NCBI GenBank assembly: GCA_023055505.1
Contig: JALIRH010000118.1
Span: forward strand, 868,001 to 932,000
Direction of reading: 5' to 3'
DNA: 64,000 nucleotides
DNA from: Callipepla californica brunnescens
Lineage: Eukaryota > Chordata > Aves > Galliformes > Odontophoridae
A program made the position numbers and the translations under genes. Within the stretch, counting starts at the first letter, position 1. The number at the start of each line of letters is the position of its first letter. The notes beneath the pieces are model-generated. The model did no database searches. It worked only from the letters and a program-made list of their open reading frames with translations, and was not told where the DNA came from. Shown here one piece after another: positions 46,606 to 59,300 of this stretch.

Positions 46606-47474
46606 TTCCATGGAGATTTTAGTAAAATAGTGTACATGCTTCATTTAAAGAGGTATAGATCTTTACTTGTTTTTTGTTTTGTTTTGTTTTTTGTTATGTT
46701 TTTTGTTTTTTCAGCATACAAAATGTATCAAGATTTTGCATAATCTACCAAAATATGCTATAAGAATTGCTACTATTATTTGAAAGAGTAAAGACAGATA
46801 AGAAAAAATTCAATGGCGTACACAATTATTGAAAATGCAAAATGTGACTATATTATATTTATTCAAACATTTTCAAAGATTATCATTTGTATAGAAACAC
46901 ATTTCTCACCTTCTGACATAAAAAAAAAAACCTGTTATTTTGTCAGAGATCATTTTTAAAAGTTGTTACAAATTCAGAATCCTTTGAATTTTTTCTTTTG
47001 ACTTAAACTTCAGCTGTTCTTAATGATTTCTGCTTATTGCCTCTGTTTTGTCCTGTTGAACTTGTTTTCCGATAAATTACTCATTTTTATGAGGTTATTT
47101 GAATTCCATTTTCTGATTGTACTTCTGTTGCTTCCTTTTTCATGTTTTGTCTAATACTGAACCTGAGTATGCTGGTCTGTCAGCACTTCAGAAGGATTTT
47201 GTTGTTTGTTTCAATAGGATAACTAAACAAAGGGATAAAAAATAATGCAGTCAGAGGTAGGCAGGACCAGCCTGTTTTTCCATTGCAAGTATCCTCCTTT
47301 CTCTCAATGAATTATTTTTGTAGTCTCTGAATTCTTTCATTCTCTGTAGTGCTGAATTACATAAACTCTTGAGAAAAAGTGATTAACTATGACAGCAAAG
47401 ACAATGAGAGGAAAATTAAAAACAAACAAACAATTTTAAGTTCTTGAAGAGACCACCAAGTAGAGAACAGTTAT
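46606..47474. other. Intergenic, no feature seen
   Basis: AT-rich with a (GTTTT)n-like run at 46669-46711. No gene or family recognised. Confidence 0.55.
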
Positions 47475-47765
47475 TACAGAATCACAGAATGAGTTGAGTA
47501 GGAAGAGGATCATCAAGCTCCAACCCCCTCCCCCACCCCCCGCCACAGGTAGGGTTGCCAGCCTCTAGATCAAGAAGTACTAGACCAGGTTGCCCAGGGC
47601 CCCATACAACTTGGTCATGAACACCTCCAGGGGGAGAGCATCCACAGCCTTTCTGGACAGCCTGCTCCAGCACCTCACCACTCTCTCTAATAAGAACTTC
47701 CCCTGGACATCCAATCTAAGCCTTTCTTCCTGGAGCTTGTCATTCAGTGCTCCTAAGAAATCCTT
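47475..47765 (-). mobile_element. CR1 LINE 3' region (antisense)
   Basis: 'acagaatcacagaatgagtt', 'accaggttgcccagggcccc', 'aacacctccagggggagagc' and 'ctcaccactctctctaataa'. A C-rich run at 47522-47541 replaces the usual 'caacccctgcc' block. The 89-codon minus-strand frame at 47580-47849 is CR1-derived. Confidence 0.9.
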
Positions 47766-49559
47766 TCTAAAGTATCCATGTGATCTCATTGCTCCTATCT
47801 GCAGTTTATAGTTTTCTTTGTATGTGGAAACATCAAAGAATTGGCCCAATTTATGTGGAAGTAATGCTGATACTTATGAATTCGGGAAGAATATTTTTCT
47901 ATGATTTTGAAGTTTTGAATATTGTTTATTTCAAGAGATTAGTGTTTATAGATATTAAGCAGCTTCTAATATTGTGAACTAGTCAAACTTTTTTGCTAGA
48001 ATAACAATATAAATGAAGTTCAAATATGAGGCAACATTAATTGGAAAGAGACTAGAAAGTATCTACAATAGAGCTAGACAAATAGGTATTATTTGCTGCA
48101 GTCATATTGCATAAGGAAGAGTTTTTATTAAAATCAGAAGCGTCATCTCACAGTAATGCCATCCATTAGTTTTTGTAATGAAAACTCAGTCAACTTCTTT
48201 AGTTACTTGGAGATTTATACACATGGCATTTCATTTCCAAGTGCAACATTTATTCAGATGACTTTTTAAAAATTAGTTTGCTATGATTTGTTTACAAAGT
48301 GCAAGAAATAACAAACTGAGAGGAGAACAATGCTATCTAGAAAGTAAATCGCTACTGGCATCAGAGAGAGATTTAGCCACCAGCTTTCCTGAACATATTT
48401 TAAAGATGAGCCTGGAAATGGCATTTCTTTTTTTTTTTTTTTTTGGCTGAACTAGGGGAGTAATCTATACACATCAGCACAAAATTATTTTTTAAACTAG
48501 AGAATAAATAATTTCCTGTGTTGACTCAGGTGCTTGTTTAAGATCAGACAGAAAAAGATTTGAATTGTCTGATTAAGAACTGATTTTATTAGTTCATATA
48601 AATTGGTATTAAAAAAACACAAACCTCACATATCTTCCTGGATCTTCTCTTCCACAGTGATCAAAATAGTTGCCTGAGGAAGCTGTCAATACACAGAAGT
48701 ACCACATTTTTCTATTGGTAGTTTCCCATGATTTCAAGGTTTTTCTTTCTGAGCCAGAAGAGGATTCTTTGTATTTGACAGAATTAAGAACTTTTTTTTT
48801 TCTTCTATGAATTTATCACTTTCTTTGGATAACCTCCTGAGCTTTTACTCTCTAAAGTTTTCTGGCTTGAATTTCCAAATCTTAAGTACAATGAGAAGAA
48901 CTGCCTCCTCATATCTGTGTTGACACCACTGATCCAGTTTGTACTGTAAAGACAGAACACTTGTCAAACTTGTCTGTGCCACTTCTGATTACATAGTCTG
49001 CTACCTCTATATCAGATGTCTCTTCTGCAGATTAAAGAGTCTATCTCATCTTCGCTACTTTAGATAATTGTGTGTCATCATAAAGTGACATTATTTTAGA
49101 AAAATATAAATTACCTCATCTCTTTATAGATCTGTTGTCTAAGGTGTTCAAGATAAGAATGTCTCATCATGTGGTTGTGCTTCTCTAAGTTGCTTTTGTA
49201 TGCTGCAAGATAAAGCAGTTATGAACAAAAACAAAAACAAACAAAAAAACTAGATTGGTCTCACTTTTGTTATTTGTTTATTCTCCATTGGACAGTTATA
49301 AGGGGGTATGTGACTTGATGTTAGAGTTCTTGACAGTGTATCAAGAAAGGTCATTACACAACACTGGAGACCCATCTCTCATTTGGTACTTCTAATGACT
49401 TCTTAATATTCAGCAAAATTTTTCATATAAAGGTTTAAGAAAGTGTACATATGAAAACATCAGTACTATATTGCATTAGTGATATACTACTGACTCAAAT
49501 ATACAGTGATAAAAATACTTAATTTTATTCCAATATTGTGTTTATTTTTGTGCAAGAAT
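47766..49559. other. Intergenic, no feature seen
   Basis: AT-rich. T-run at 48428-48444 and an (AAAAC)n run near 49228-49248. No gene recognised. Confidence 0.55.
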
Positions 49560-49940
49560 CAGATAGGGAAAAATTCTCCACTTGACCTGTTGCTTGTTAA
49601 CAGGGAAGGTCTTATGGGTGATTTGTTGGCTGGAGGTCATCTTGGGCACAGTAATCAGAAGATGATAGAGTTAAACCTTGCAACAGTGGTAAGGGATAAC
49701 AAGGAACTTTTTTTTAAGTATTTCAACAGTAGGAGGAAGACTAGGGAAAATATGGGTGCCATATGAAATGAGATAGGTGACCTGGTAACAGGACACTGAG
49801 AAGGTGGAGATTCTGAGTGCCTTCTTTGCTTCAGTCTAGCCCTCAGGAGTCCCAGACCCTGGAGGTAAGAGAGAGAGTCTGAGTAAAGGAAGACTTCCCA
49901 TTGGTTGAGGAGGACCCGAGGTCAGACCTTGAGGTCAGAG
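49560..49940 (+). mobile_element. CR1 LINE, ORF2 internal part (sense)
   Basis: 'tccacttgacctgttgcttg', 'gaaggtcttatgggtgattt', 'ggaggtcatcttgggcacag' and 'gccttctttgcttcagtcta' are internal CR1 text from the endonuclease-RT interval. The 86-codon frame at 49506-49766 overlaps the CR1 endonuclease C-terminus (LLVNREGLMGDLLAGGHLGHSNQ is too good a match to CR1 to be a host gene; the quoted part is shortened in other entries). Confidence 0.85.
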
Positions 49941-52098
49941 AGCATTTATCCAAAACCAACGCACACAAGTCATGTCTTAAGTCTCAATGGATTCTGACAT
50001 CTTTATGAACATTAAAACGCAAACACATTAAATGTAGCAAACTCTTGCGGTGAAGTAGATTCTGTACTGTGATGTGTTTCCTGTTACAGAGCTGTTCTTC
50101 ACAAAGAGTACTCTTCCATTGCATTGAACTAGACTGAGCATCCTGAGAGAAACCTGGCAAGACTTTCTGCTGTGGAACACAAGATTGATCCACACAGCAC
50201 TCATTCCTCTTCTGCTACTTGAGGTGTGCAGAACATGTGTTTGTTAAAGCTTTGCACTTTACACACATGGAGCTGTTCCAGCAGCACATCTTTGATAGGA
50301 AGTTGTTTCCTGACAGTGCTTGCCTTTTTAGTACATTCATGTTGGCTTTCTAAAAAAAGATTTAAAAAGTGAGAAACAGAATCTTCTTAATCTTCTGTGC
50401 CTTTCCTGTATACCTTTTCCCTCACTAGCTGTTCAAAGGCAGGGCAGAAATAGCCCCTTCACATTAGCTCACAGTGAGGGTGCGATAGAGAATCAACACA
50501 TACTGAAAACCCTTTTATTTTATTAGGACATCTGAAGACTTTATTACATTGCACAGAGGTCATAACATATCCATCCTTGGATCTATTCAAGCTGTGAGCA
50601 ATTTGGTCTGCTCCCATTGCTGACCAACTCTATCAAGAAGTTGGAAAACAGAGCTCCTTAGCTATCTTTCCCTCTGAACTATACTATGGAGAATATAATA
50701 TTTTAGGTATGATTTTCATAATTATATTTCTACTTACTACATTGCATAAGACAGCCTTGTGGTGTTTGTTGTTATTTTTTTGTTTATATATGTATATATA
50801 TATATATATAAACCACTGTAATGTTTGCCAAATTGATCAAGAACACAGGAATTTCTGATGATACTTTTGAGAAGTGCTATGTAGGTTCTGCGAAATTGCA
50901 AGAGCTTGTACAGAGTTTCTCTGTACTCAAATCTGTTTGTACAGCTTTAAAATGGAAGTGCAACTAACAGTTTGGAGAGTAGAATTCAATACTTTAATTT
51001 TTCCTTGTTTTCAGTTCAACAGGATTGTTACATAATAGCATTCAGTAATCTGTCTTTCAATATATTTCCATTTAGTTTTCAGATTAAAAAAGGTGTTTTG
51101 TCTTCCCTGACACTGTTCATAATGCTGAAAGACAGGAAAACATACACGCCTGTATTACTGACTTAGCTAGGTCAGAGCGTTTGCTTCACTAAACCTTGTA
51201 ATCTCTAGCAATCTTTTTGTCAAATTATTTATTCTGAAACACAGAATCTGGAAGTCTGTACCACGAACTGGGCTTTGTAAATTTAACTATGATATTCATG
51301 ATCCTGCTTTTTGCTGCTGTTTTGTAACAATGCTCTCAGCATAGGAGATATTCTGCCACACTTACCAACATAATCAGTGCAGTAGTGCTTGGGGAAAATC
51401 AAAGCTCCAGATGAGATGGCAGAATCTGACCCAAGAAAAATTAAATGTTTTACCATAAATTCATGAAGACATTACAAAAATAGAGGGCACCTAAAGTGAG
51501 CAAACTTTTTCTGTGCAGCTTCAAAGGAACCATAAAAGTAATAGCTGTCAGATTTTCTCCAGCCCCCTTAGGAGCAGTTTCCACAATAAAGATAATTCAG
51601 TCTCTAGCTATATTACCAAGCTACTTGCTGAGACAGCGTTTATCCAAACAGATCCATAACTCATAGCCATTCCCTTCTGTCCTCCATCTTTAAGCTATAT
51701 GTTCCTTGCTGCAAATCAGATCCCTACCACCCAGACAAATTGTTTTTCCATTCAGCACAGAAGGTGATGCTACGTGTTGAGTAATTGTGTCTTCTGTGAC
51801 AGTCAAATACTATTGTCCTGGAAGAAGCCCATAGTACATATACGCTGTTTAATTAGCATAGCTGCTTTCAGCTTAGTGTGATGTGGTTCCATGAACTACT
51901 GTCTCCTGTCTAGCTGCATTTGTATTTTTAGCATTGTACTGATTTATTTGGTGCTAATCCAAAACGTTGACATTCTGGTGGTACACTAACAGGGGGAACA
52001 CAACTACAGGACAGCCTGTAAAAAGCAGACAGTATTCCTTTATTTTGGAATTATGGATCTTCTGGATTAGCCCAACTGGAAGAGTTTAAAACGATGTA
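49941..52098. other. Intergenic; (TA)n microsatellite
   Basis: No gene recognised. (TA)n-rich run at 50784-50811, about 28 bp. Confidence 0.55.
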
Positions 52099-52597
52099 GG
52101 TTATTCCAAAATTAATGCCACCTATTTATTTCCATGGAAACTACGACAGATACAAAGAAAACAACAACACTATTTGATTGAGCAGTTTCTCAGCTACAAA
52201 ACTCTATTTCAACACAGCCAACACCATTAGCTGTGCATTTCTGGCAGCAGTGAACTCGAGCCTGACCCACTGTTGCCGTTGCCATTGCTGAAACACACTA
52301 CCCACCTCTCATATCCAATGCTTGGTCTCCACACATATTCACCAGGAGTTGTTGACTACCAATGGGTGACATTTTTTTCTCCATGGAGGAATTCAGTTCC
52401 ATACCTTTGCTTTGTATGCACTTCCATGTCAGATGGCAGACTGTCAGACTTCCCCTTTACTGCCATCTGTCACACAGAAACTAAATGCAGTGGGATATCA
52501 TCAGGAAGGTTAAACCTCCACTGCCATACCACCACCATCTACCTCTGATGGTGTGGGCCAACAAGGTAAAAGAGGAGACATTACTTCTGGAGCAGCC
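52099..52597. mobile_element. Galluhop-like mariner derivative, non-autonomous, about 500 bp
   Basis: Ends are imperfect inverted repeats: GGTTATTCCAAAATTAATGCC on the left and, complementing the right end, GGCTGCTCCAGAAGTAATGTC. The left flank supplies TA, as expected of a Tc1/mariner insertion. The interior ('atttatttccatggaaacta', 'catggaggaattcagttcca', 'cttccatgtcagatggcaga', 'ccataccaccaccatct') is what I recognise as the chicken Galluhop family. At ~500 bp it is much shorter than an autonomous mariner and codes for no transposase. The 91-codon frame at 52273-52548 is chance. Confidence 0.75.
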
Positions 52598-54128
52598 CGC
52601 ATGTTGTCATCCATGTTTTTTATTCTCAGATTAACTAGGATGAAGCAGACTAATTATGGAAGCTTAAAGACTCATTACAGTTATTTTTTCTTAGTGACAG
52701 GCTTGTTTATGTCTTGTTACAGTAGAAGTATTTCAGAATACGCCAAAGTTCTGTAAACTTACATAGAAGTTCCAAAAATCAAACAAAAGTATTGTTTTTT
52801 TGTTTGTTTTTATTTTTATTTTTACTTTTTCTTCATTGATTCTGACATACAAAGATTTAAAAAGCAAATAAAAACTTTTTTTTTTTTTTTTTATAGAGCA
52901 GGGCTGAGCAGGAGTTAGTGTTACTCCATCTGTACATTTGATTTTTAAATCAAGATAAATGACATTTTTTGTACTAAAAGTGGTATTTTCTTGTTCTGAA
53001 TGACAGTGACCTGTATGGAATTAATTTGTCACAAATGCTGGAAAATTGTGTAAACTTCTGTAAATTTTATAGAATGCTTAAGAATTGAATAGTTCCAGAA
53101 ATTAACTGTTGAAAAGGCACAATGTAATAAAAAAAATAAGAAAAAGGCTGTAATAATATCTTCTGTTAAAGGAGGAAGGTGAATCCTCATTATTATTTCT
53201 TCTCTAGTCATAAGAAAGAAAGTGAAGAAAAAAAGACGATAAACATTTATATTATATGATGCTTAGTCAGAATTTTCAGAAATAATAAGGCATAAAAATG
53301 TTGGCAGACACTATAAAATATCAAAGGTAGTCTTTCTTTATGTTCTGTTTTATGATTATAATAAAAAGAAGCAATTTAAAAGAATAATCTTATGTAGATA
53401 AAACAATCATATGAGTTACTCTTTTATTCCTAATTTGAAGCTCTCATGAAATAAAGAAGTCTATGGCATTATTTCCAATCTAGAATTAAATACTTATATG
53501 CTTGTTGTGACAAATATTCGTTGTAATCTTACATAGCCTTTTTAATAATAGAGATTTGTTGTCATTTGATCAGTTGTTGAACTCAGCAGTGCTGTACTGC
53601 AAAACCAGTGTACTGTGCAACCACTCTTCTGGTGGTTTTGACAAAATCCAAGTTAACTGTATGGAAAACAATACAAAAAAAAAAAAAAAAAAAAACTGAG
53701 AAAATAAGGAGATCTTAGTATTTATCTTTCTTTCTTCTGAGCAAAAAAACTGAAACAAACTCACTGTAATCATCTATTTGAAATATGGCCTACTAATCAA
53801 TATGAGATTAATGTGTATATTGTATAGACTGTTTCCTCTGTAAAATAAATACAATTTTTTTTGTTCTGGAGTCTATAATTCATTCTGAAAGGAAACAGAA
53901 AGAGTCAGGTTGTTGTCTTTTTGTCATGATCTTATTTCTAATCCAATTAATTCACTATACAATGTTTCATCTATCTTCTAGAATAATGTACAATTAGAAA
54001 ATTTTAGTTAATTTGTAGTAGCTTTATGAATATTGATTTGAGTAAAGTCTGAGAACTTGTTAAAACACAATAACAGAAATGTTTCATAAAAATTAATAGT
54101 TGTGCAACTCCTTTCAGTTGTTCTAGTC
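52598..54128. other. Intergenic; poly(T) and poly(A) runs
   Basis: AT-rich with T-rich runs at 52795-52835 and 52876-52893 and a 21-nt A-run near 53675-53695. No gene recognised. Confidence 0.55.
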
Positions 54129-54236
54129 TCACAAGGAACAAAGTGGAGAGAAGTGGAGGGGAGCGGAGGGGAATGGTGAGGGGAGGAGAAGTAAGGGCAG
54201 GGGAGGGGAGAGGAGGGGTGGGGAGGGAAGGGAAAA
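54129..54236 (+). repeat. G-rich purine tract with G-quadruplex potential
   Basis: About 105 bp nearly free of pyrimidines. From 54194 to 54231 there are six or more runs of three or four G separated by one to four bases, which satisfies the usual intramolecular G4 pattern on the + strand. The Pro/Ser-rich minus-strand frames here are compositional. Confidence 0.85.
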
Positions 54237-54459
54237 CCAGAAGCAAAAAATAAAATGTAATTTTTCAAAGAACTAGATAGAGTACTACATTCTGAAATTA
54301 TGTGCAGGATGAGCATAGTGAAACTAAGGGCACAAATGCTATATTTTACTTCTCTGTATCCATGTTTGTAAGCTGACTTTAAGAAATCAGAGGGAAATTA
54401 GGTGCTAGCAAAAATATCTTCTGAACACTGGAAACATGGAATTGATGGATGGATCAGTT

Positions 54460-55365
54460 AGTTGATAAGGAATGTACTGGATGGCGATGCACCAAGAATT
54501 GCAGTTAACAGCTTGACGTCCAAGCAGAAATCACTTGGGAGTGATGAAAGGTGTTCCTCAGAGGTCAGTATTGTGACTGGTGCCATTTAACATCTTTGTT
54601 GGTGACACAGATAATGGGATTGAGTGCACTCTCAGCAACTTTGTTGATGACACCAAGATGTTTCATGCAACCAACTTGATAAGAGGGAAGGGATGCCATC
54701 CAGAGGGACCTTGACAGGCTCAAGAGGTGCCATGGAAACCTCATTAAGTTCAGCAAGGCCAAGAGCAAGATGTCACGCCTGAGTCAGGGCAATCCCAAGC
54801 ATAAATATAGGTGATTTATTTATATAGAGAATAAATTGAGAAGAGCCCTGAGGAGAAGGACTTAGAGGTACTAGTTGATGAAAAGCTCAACATGAGCCAG
54901 CATTGTGCACTTGTAGCCCAGAAAGCCTACCGTATCCTGGGATGCATCGAAAGCAGTGACCAAGCAAAGTGAGCAAACTGACTGTCCCCCTGGATTTGGG
55001 TCTGTTTCCCTAGAAGGGAAAACTGGGTAGAGGATCTTATCTATATATATATAGATGTCTTAAGTGAGAGTGTCAAGAAAATAGGGTCAGACTCATTTCA
55101 GTGGTGCCAGGGTAGAAGACAAAGGGGATAAATTGAAACAGGAATCTCTACCTAAACATCAGAAAAAGCATTACAGTATCAGTGACAGAGCACTGGAGCA
55201 GGCTGCCCAGAAAGGTTGAAGAGTCTCCCCTCTGCTGATATTCCAAACCCATTTGGATGCAGTCCTGTTCAGTGAACTGTAGGTGACCCTGCTTGCGGAG
55301 GAGTGCTGAAGTAGATGATCACCAGAGGATATTTCCAAACTCAACACTTCTGTGTGATTCTGTGT
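54460..55365 (+). mobile_element. CR1 LINE, RT C-terminal part to 3' end (sense)
   Basis: 'gtgttcctcagaggtcagta', 'gatgccatccagagggacct', 'cagggcaatcccaagcata', 'gacagagcactggagcaggc' and a degenerate terminus 'ttctgtgtgattctgtgt'. A gap near 54960-55060 has lost part of the normal text and holds a (TA)n palindrome at 55030-55050. Confidence 0.9.
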
Positions 55366-55389
55366 GTAAAACAACATAGATTTGCATTA

Positions 55390-55602
55390 GGTATTAGGAA
55401 AACATTCTTTGCTTTTAGTGTGGTTGGGTGATGTGGTTCTGGAACATGTTGCCCAGAGAGGCTGTGAACACCCCATACCTGGAAGTGTTCAAGTTCAGGT
55501 TGGTGGGGCTTTGGTTAGCTTGTTCTAGTGGGAAATGTCCCTTCCTATGGCAGTGGGGTTGGAATGAGATGGTCTTCCACTCAAAATAATTCTATGATTC
55601 TA
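55390..55602 (+). mobile_element. CR1 LINE 3' end (sense)
   Basis: 'gttgcccagagaggctgtga', 'acctggaagtgttcaagttc', 'gtcccttcctatggcagtgg' and the terminal 'aattctatgattctatt'. A second, separate CR1 terminus within 250 bp of the preceding one. Confidence 0.9.
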
Positions 55603-57089
55603 TTAAATGTCCAATCTATTTTCAAATACATCCTACATATTATTTCTCTATTATATAGGATCAAACAACAACAACAAAGTAGTACTAAAATGATCAACAT
55701 CATGCTTTTCTGAAATACAGAAAATTTATGCAAAATTATGCAGAAGATGGGGGGATGTGGATGGGGAGGAAGGTAAAAAAATTAAGTCTACTCTCAGAGA
55801 GCATGCCTTTAACAAAGGTACTTCTATTTTGGGATCAAAGGTTGTTCTATTTTCAAGTGGCATCTTGATCACTTCTACTTGGATTCTCCTGATCTTGCTA
55901 GACTTTTTACCTACTTGCTCTTATCTCACAAATTCCACTACTTACATGGTGGTTTCCTGTGCCCTGCTTGTGAAAATGCAGCACAAGGTCATTAATATTT
56001 TTGTGGTTACATACTATATATGTTTCTGCTTAGGTATGTTACAAAGATGTTGTTTGTTTATGATATTACTGGTGTTGTTGGCCCTGTAAAATCTCATACA
56101 CTGTCACCAATTATTTTATTTCATGTGTGTTTAAGTCTAGATACAAGGCAAGAAAATACTGATTGTACACTGTAGGCTGCTTCTGTCCTGTGGGTGGAAT
56201 AAGCCTACACTTTGTCTACGTGCATTTCTTCCTAATTTCCTAAGGCATACAAGGTGGAACTGGTCATGAACTTTCTAATAGGAAAGCCATAATCAGCTGT
56301 GTTTGTTGTTTTTTTGTTTTTGTTTTTTTTTTCTAAAATATGTGAAGCAGTATATCCCCTAGAGAGGAAGAGCACAGTGAGATTACAGGCATATTTCTTG
56401 TTAGGCACAGGGTAAATATTCTCAGTTTGCAACCCTTGATGTCATTTTAGTTATTTGCAGCAGTGCTTTTGGAGTTCATAATAGCACAACCTTTTCAGGG
56501 CTAATTGGAAGGGCATATTAATTCTTATAAACTGACACAAAAGACAGTCACACTTAAACCTAATTATTATGATTATTTTAACAGTAAGAGCAGTCTTTAC
56601 TCTAAAATTTGTCACCTGGAAGTTCAAATACCAGGCATGTGTTTGAAATTTACTTGCTAATGGAAGCAAACTAAATATGAATAGTCCCTTGATACTTTGA
56701 TACTATTTCTTCTGTTAAATTCTTCATTCTACAAATAATAATATATAATTATTTCATTATTTAAATATTTATTTGAGTAGCTATAAAATAATTAATTTTT
56801 CTATTAAAGACAATATTCTTGAGGAGTTGTGGATTCCTAAATGCTCAGTTTTCAGTTCATATACCATAGAGGGGCAGTGTGTCCTATCAGTATCCTATCT
56901 ACACAAGTAGTTTCTTTCTAATGTGAAACTTGGAAAAAAATTGTGTTCAAAGTAATAAATATTTACAGAATTAGGATTGTGTAGAATCAGTTTGTCCACT
57001 CATAAACTGATACCGTATTCAAAACAAAGTTAAAGTTACAGGCATAAAATATAATATTTCATTTGAAGAACCTTCCTCAACTTGCTTAC
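55603..57089. other. Intergenic, no gene seen
   Basis: AT-rich. The 110-codon frame at 55757-56089 is hydrophobic (several Leu/Ile-rich runs), but I recognise no family and see no splice or promoter context, so I do not call it a gene. Confidence 0.5.
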
Positions 57090-59300
57090 CATTCTCTTTT
57101 TAATGCACAGCAGAGTACCTTTGGCCTTCTTGGACACAGGTGCACTGCTGACTCATGGGCAACCTGTTATCCACCAGAACACCCGGATGCTTCTCTGCAG
57201 TGTTTCTTTCCAGCAGGTCAGCCCCTAGCCTATACTGAAGCACGTGGATCACATTTTTGTCTTGCATGTGCTTTAACATAGCTTCCAGGTGGATCTGTTC
57301 CGTGATCTTCCCAGGCACAGATGTGAGTCTCACCAACCTGAAGTTTCCTCAGTCTTCCTTTTTACGTTAAACATGGGAGCAGTATTTTCCTTTCTTGAGT
57401 CACCAGAGACTTCACCTGACACCTATGACTTTTCAGATATCTTGGAGATATTTGGCTTGGTAACCACATCAGAGCAGATATCTGTGCTGCATCCTGTGGA
57501 GGAGCCCATACTAGAGTAGGTGCACTGATCTTTACAAGGCTGTAGTCCATGGGGAGCCCCTCTCAGGAGCAGATTCCAGACCACAGCTACACCACTCTTA
57601 GCATAAGAAACTTCCCCACATACAGACTGAATTTCCTCTCTTTGATTTTGAAGTCATTTCCCATTACTCTACTTTCTATCCCTTCTTTCTTATAGTCCTT
57701 TTGTAGATACTGAAATGCTGTTATCTGGTCTCTACAAAGCCTTCTTTTCTCCATGCTGAACAGCCCCAGATCTTTCAGCCTATCCTTGTAGGTGAGGTGT
57801 TCCATATGTTGGAGAATTTTTGTGACTTTCCCCTGACTGGATTCCAACAGGTCCATGTCTCCACTGCTCATGACTGATCTCCATCTGAATATTGAGCCAT
57901 TGACTACTAGTCTCTCACCAACTTCAGTTTTCAAGTAGGGTTATTTCCCAGACCTCTGTTTTGTCCAGATCTCTCTGGAAAGCCTCTCCACCACTGAGGG
58001 AATTAAGGGCTCCTCCCAGTTTAGTGTCACCTGAAAACTTACTTAGCATGCATTTGAGTCCTGAATCCAGAATGTTTTGAAAACACTGAAGATAACATTC
58101 ACTGAAATGGGGCCCTGGGGAATTTCACTTGTGATTGGCCACCAGCCTCATTTATTAAAATTCTTTTAGTCTAACCCACCAGACAATTGTTCTCCCACTG
58201 TATTGGGAGAATTAATCCCAATTGTTCTTCCAGCTGTATGTGGGGCACTTTGTCCAAATGTACTGTGAGAACCAGCTTAGAAAACTTAGCTGCAATCCAG
58301 TAAGTTTGCTACAGCTGGATTCCTTTGGTCAGGTAGATGGATACTCTTGTCAAAAAAGGAAATGAAGTTCATTAAACAGTTCTTTCCCGTCATAAACTTG
58401 TGTTGGCTATGTCGACTGTTGACTCTTGAGCATTTTTCACTAAATCCTAGAATCCATAATTTTACCAGGCATTAAAGTTATACTGACAGGCCTGTAATTA
58501 CCAGGTCTTTTTTCTTGCTATTCTCCAAAACTGAGACAAAATTTTCCACTTGTCATCATCATATGATAAAATAAACCCCACATTTTTGCCCATAACACCA
58601 CCTTGGAATCATGTCTTGATAACTTATGTCTTGCTGTTTCTTTGCATATAATTATCTACTACTGGAAGGACAGAGAAAAACTCTGCCTGTGCTCTTGATT
58701 TCTTAAGCAATCATCTGAAGGCCTGATGTCTCTTTTGATCATTCTTGGACTACACTCCACAGTTTTATTGCTGCTGCCTACATGAAAAAAATATGGATAA
58801 TAATTGGAGGGGTTGTAGGTTGATTTGCCCTAAGTAATATCTGCAGGCTGGATGGATCATTGTCTATGTGGTTGTTTGAATGCCTATCAAATTTCAGAGG
58901 CTCAAACATATTGTATAAAGGCCTCTGGGAAGGAAAGGTAGGCAGGGAGGGGTTTAATCTGCCATTCCTGCTTGTTTCAGTGTCTGTTAGGTCCCCTCCC
59001 TCTGCCTGGTGGTGAAAGCGTGGGGCAGCTTTTCTTCCTTCTGTTCTGATTGGCTGACACTTCTGTCGTGACTAGCTGACACTTCTGTCTTAGGGATTGT
59101 AGAGTACAATTCCATCAGTTGATCTCCTTCTCCACCTCCCTGATGCTTCTCAGCCTGTCCACCTCCTCCAAAAGCTCTGTCCCCAGGCTAAGCTTTTCTG
59201 CCTAGGTCCCACAGATGTGCCTACTGCTGCCATCAGACCATGATAGAAAGCCCAGGCACACCCTGCACTCTGAGCTATGAGTATTCTCTTGGAAGTCCTC
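57090..59300 (-). mobile_element. Long, rearranged CR1 LINE (antisense) reaching the 5' part
   Basis: Antisense CR1 text in this order: RT C-terminal part ('agagtacctttggccttctt', 'accagaacacccggatgctt', 'gatcttcccaggcacagatg'), an altered stretch at 57360-57590, the 3' region and RT ('aacttccccacatacagact', 'ccatgctgaacagccccaga', 'aacttgtgttggctatgtcg'), then 5'/ORF1-like text ('ttattgctgctgcctacatg', 'tgcttctcagcctgtccacc', 'cccaggctaagcttttctgc'). The order shows at least two CR1 copies, or one rearranged copy. The second runs far beyond the usual 3' fragment. Minus-strand frames such as 57587-57934 are CR1 ORF2 remnants. Confidence 0.75.

Noticed and set aside
54004..54316. Pro/Ser-rich minus-strand frames
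   Set aside because: They are the complement of the G-rich purine tract; low-complexity artefact.
55757..56089. 110-codon hydrophobic frame, considered as a small membrane protein
   Set aside because: No family resemblance, no promoter or splice context, and hydrophobic runs are expected from T-rich DNA.
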